Under the pieces are notes generated by a model. The model saw only the letters and a program-made list of their open reading frames with translations, was not told the DNA's origin and made no database searches. DNA of 64,000 nucleotides, from assembly GCA_963971305.1 (NCBI GenBank), contig OZ020306.1, forward strand, positions 6,688,842-6,752,841, written 5' to 3'. The first letter of the stretch is position 1. Every line of letters starts with the position of its first letter. The stretch comes from Arcuatula senhousia (taxonomy: Eukaryota; Mollusca; Bivalvia; Mytilida; Mytilidae). The position numbers and the translations under genes were made by a program. Shown one piece after another: positions 61,074 to 64,000 of this stretch.

Positions 61074-62644
61074 AGTTGGTTCAAATATCTACATGTACAT
61101 ATTGAAGAAATATATAATAGTAAAATCAAGATAAGGGAAAACATTCAGATATATGTCTCATAAAGCAGTCAGTGCTGGTAGGTAAAATCCTTCAGTCAGC
61201 AAGTCATGGATCAGTTCTAGAAACAAATGGGATGATAAGAAATTTATTAACATTGTTTGTAACAGTCTACTAGCATGAAATAGAATTAAGTTCAACTCTT
61301 AAGACATTTTTGTTAAAAAAAATCTCAATATGAAAACAATAGATTTAATTTTAAGAACTGTCAAGAAAGGCTTTTGGTAAGGAAATAATGGATGTGTTTT
61401 GGTGACAGTAATAGGATCCAATCGTTGGGTCCATGGTAGCTCAATGCTATTCCAATTAGCTACGTGAATTAGCTGGATCATTGTCCCTAATGGATTGTCG
61501 TGTTTGGAAGCTATTACTATCGATTATCCCAACTCAGAATGTTTGTGAACAATATACAAACTTTGTTACCATTTATATTTTAACATTGTTCAACATTGAT
61601 TGTGTTATAGAAGACAATGCAGAGTAAGCTGGTGTGTAGGACGATGGAGAGAATAAATTATTTGCAGTCAATAAAACATTCATAAATTCTAAAATTGCTT
61701 CACTCAGATCTGTAGCATGATTAATCTATTTTACATGTACATATGTTTTTGTTACAAACTTAATTATGCAGGGTTTTTTATTGATTGCGTAATAGTGATG
61801 GATAGTGAATATCGACAGTAAAAATGTTAAAAATAACTGCCATACATATTTTAAATATGAACACATTTGTTATCTATTAATTATTCTTTACAAGAACAAA
61901 GCAAATCAGAGACACAGTTAAAGATACATGTATAAGTAATACATGTAAATGTATACATGTACATGCAGCAAATATCAGCATACTAGACTCCATGAAATCA
62001 AATATTGGCTACATGTATCAGCAAATGGGATATAATTTCAAACACAAATCCATTTAATATGTATTTTCAACAGAGACCAAGAAACAAGTGGTATTCAAAT
62101 GTCTACATACATAACTTAAACCTTGTAAGCTTCTCTATATAGTATATATGTTTGATACTTTGTTTAGACATAATGACTACTGACTCCAGATATTTAAATT
62201 ACATGTACATCCATAAACAGATTACAAACCATAAATAATCCTTTTATGGCCATTAAAGATTAAAACTAGCCAGGTGCTTAGATAATATCTAGAAACTTAG
62301 CTTAGAACCCTGTGTATTGTAGTTCTACAAGTATTCATATTACATGTATATGATGTCCCATCATTATTCAGATGAATGTTTGGGCAATATGTTTGTCAGA
62401 TTTAGAAAAACTAGCTGAATTCTACACTATCTTCCATTTTGTACACCATGATCATGATGATGCAAATAAAACAACATGTATACTATAAATTGTAAAATTT
62501 ATAGGACAGTATAACTTTGGCCTTCCAGGGTGAAGTACAAAAACAAACAACACCAAATATTTTGACATTTAATGACAGGAAGGCTAGAGCATATTCCATA
62601 CTGCAACACTAAAGATATGATTGACCAATAATTCAAAAACACAA
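61074..62644. other. APP upstream intron, no feature seen
   Basis: No exon matching the first half of the E1 growth-factor-like domain is present on the minus strand. Several TACATGTA-type palindromes occur near 61920-61990. Confidence 0.5.
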
Positions 62645-63350
62645 TTCTACAGCAATGATTGAATATGAATTCCAGACTGTACAAAGCTACAGCAATGATT
62701 GAATATGAATTCCAGACTTACAAAGCTACAGCAATGATTGAATATGAATTCCAGACTGTACAAAGCTACAGCAATGATTAAATATGAACTCCAGACTGTA
62801 CAAAGCTACAGCAATGATTAAATATGAATTCAAGACTGTACAAAGCTACAGCAATGATTGAATATGAACTCCAGACTGTATAAAGCTACAGCAATGATTG
62901 AATATGAATTCCGGACTGTACAAAGCTACAGCAATGATTGAATATGAATTCCAGACTGTACAAAGCTAGAGCAATGATTGAATATGAATATAAGACTGTA
63001 CAAAGCTACAGCAATGATTGAATATGAATTCAAGACTGTACAAAGCTACAGCAATGATTGAATATGAACTCCAGACTGTACAAAGCTACAGCAATGATTG
63101 AATATGAACTCCAGACTATACAAAGCTACAGCAATGATTGAATATGAATTCAAGACTGTACAAAGCTACAGCAATGATTGAATATGAATTCCAGACTGTA
63201 CAAAGCTACAGCAATGATTGAATATGAATTCCAGACTGTACAAAGCTACAGCAATGATTGAATATGAATTCCAGACTGTACAAAGCTACAACAATGATTG
63301 AATATGAATTCCAGACTGTACAAAGCTACAGCAATGATTGAATATGAATA
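62645..63350. repeat. 40-base minisatellite
   Basis: About 17-18 copies of a 40-base unit containing caaagctacagcaatgattg followed by aatatgaattccagactgta, with few substitutions. It lies in the APP upstream intron. Unlike the other arrays it has no exon at either edge that I can recognise. Confidence 0.95.
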
Positions 63351-64000
63351 TTAACAAAGGTAAAGAATGATTAACCAGAAACAAGACTGGGTACAATGTA
63401 CACAAGTACATTAAATGCATGGTTGTTGATCTTACACATACTCTTTGGTTGATTCTAGCACTAAAGAAGGTTAAGTTACTGTAATACATGTAAGCAACAT
63501 TTATTTCTGTAACTATAACACTTATCATGCCCTGCCCAATTTAAACCTCAGTATAGAATAAGCCTACAGTAGACAAAATGTTTTATTAAACTCTCAGTGG
63601 TTTATCTAGATGTACCTTCATGTATATTGTATATCTAACATGTCAAAATAAAGTTCAATTACGAAATTGTATCAAATTACATATGATTTTGAAACATTTT
63701 AATAAAAGAAAAATATTTAATAGTAGATAGTTATTGTGTCACACAAACCTTGTAATGACTCTCATTTTCTCCTCTTGATGACACTAAATTGTTAATTGTT
63801 GTTTTTTTTTATGGAAACACAGGCAGTGTGTACATTTCTGCTTTGCTCTTCTTTATTTTTGAACAATAAAGTCCTTCATATTTTAAAACATATGTAAAAA
63901 AACTCAACAGACAATCTTATGAATCTGAGAAGACATTGATATCATGTGTATGTATACTATTACTTGTTGAAGACAAAAACCACAAAGATAATGTTCCATG
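63351..64000. other. No feature seen to right edge
   Basis: AT-rich sequence, presumably APP intron continuing beyond the window. A short frame ending at a GTTTGT near 63757 was considered and rejected. Confidence 0.5.

Noticed and set aside
62645..63350. CRISPR-like regular repeat
   Set aside because: Units are contiguous with no unique spacers, and the genome is eukaryotic; it is a minisatellite. The same applies to 59485-61073 and 20745-22650.
63740..63790. Candidate upstream APP exon ending near a GTTTGT
   Set aside because: No match to the cysteine/tryptophan pattern of the first E1 exon, and no acceptor with an open frame behind it.

Overview
This is a eukaryotic, AT-rich, intron-rich and repeat-rich window. 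Three host genes can be read with confidence. Gene content, intron structure and the style of the interspersed repeats point to a lophotrochozoan, most likely a bivalve mollusc such as a mussel; that assignment is inference, not proof.

Layout. (1) 1-8.9 kb: a plus-strand gene for a secreted or surface leucine-rich-repeat protein, coding exon 7039-8784, with one well-supported upstream 5'UTR exon at 6515-6574 and a weaker candidate near 2470-2605. (2) 9-16.9 kb: intergenic sequence with small repeats and a short inverted-repeat element. (3) 16.9-26.7 kb: the plus-strand gene for mitochondrial large-subunit protein mL37 (MRPL37), eight coding exons joining in phase to 425 residues. (4) 26.9-33.9 kb: convergent intergenic space made of tandem-repeat elements, one inserted inside another, then a tRNA-derived SINE. 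(5) 33.99-59.5 kb and beyond the right edge: the minus-strand gene for an amyloid precursor protein (APP) homologue. Nine coding exons in the window join in phase to 531 residues plus a stop; the signal peptide and first half of E1 lie beyond 64 kb. The long APP introns hold a hAT-like element with an 8-bp target duplication, a nest (older repeat carrying a foldback transposon that contains a Penelope-like retroelement, plus a separate piggyBac-like insertion at TTAA), MITEs and large minisatellites.

Most notable observation. Three tandem arrays in two unrelated genes each start inside a coding exon, cross its splice site, and repeat outward into the intron, so every repeat unit carries a copy of the exon edge plus the splice signal. 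These are MRPL37 exon 5 (dozens of decoy donors), the APP exon at 37198-37373 (three decoy donors, 72-bp unit) and the APP exon at 59404-59518 (about 35 decoy acceptors, 45-bp unit, an exact multiple of three). The two APP units next to the exon stay open in frame and the third carries a stop. The APP protein itself lacks the E1 copper ligands of human APP but keeps the four E2 metal-site histidines.

The three genes do not look like a functional cluster. They share the chromosome and the same repeat families.
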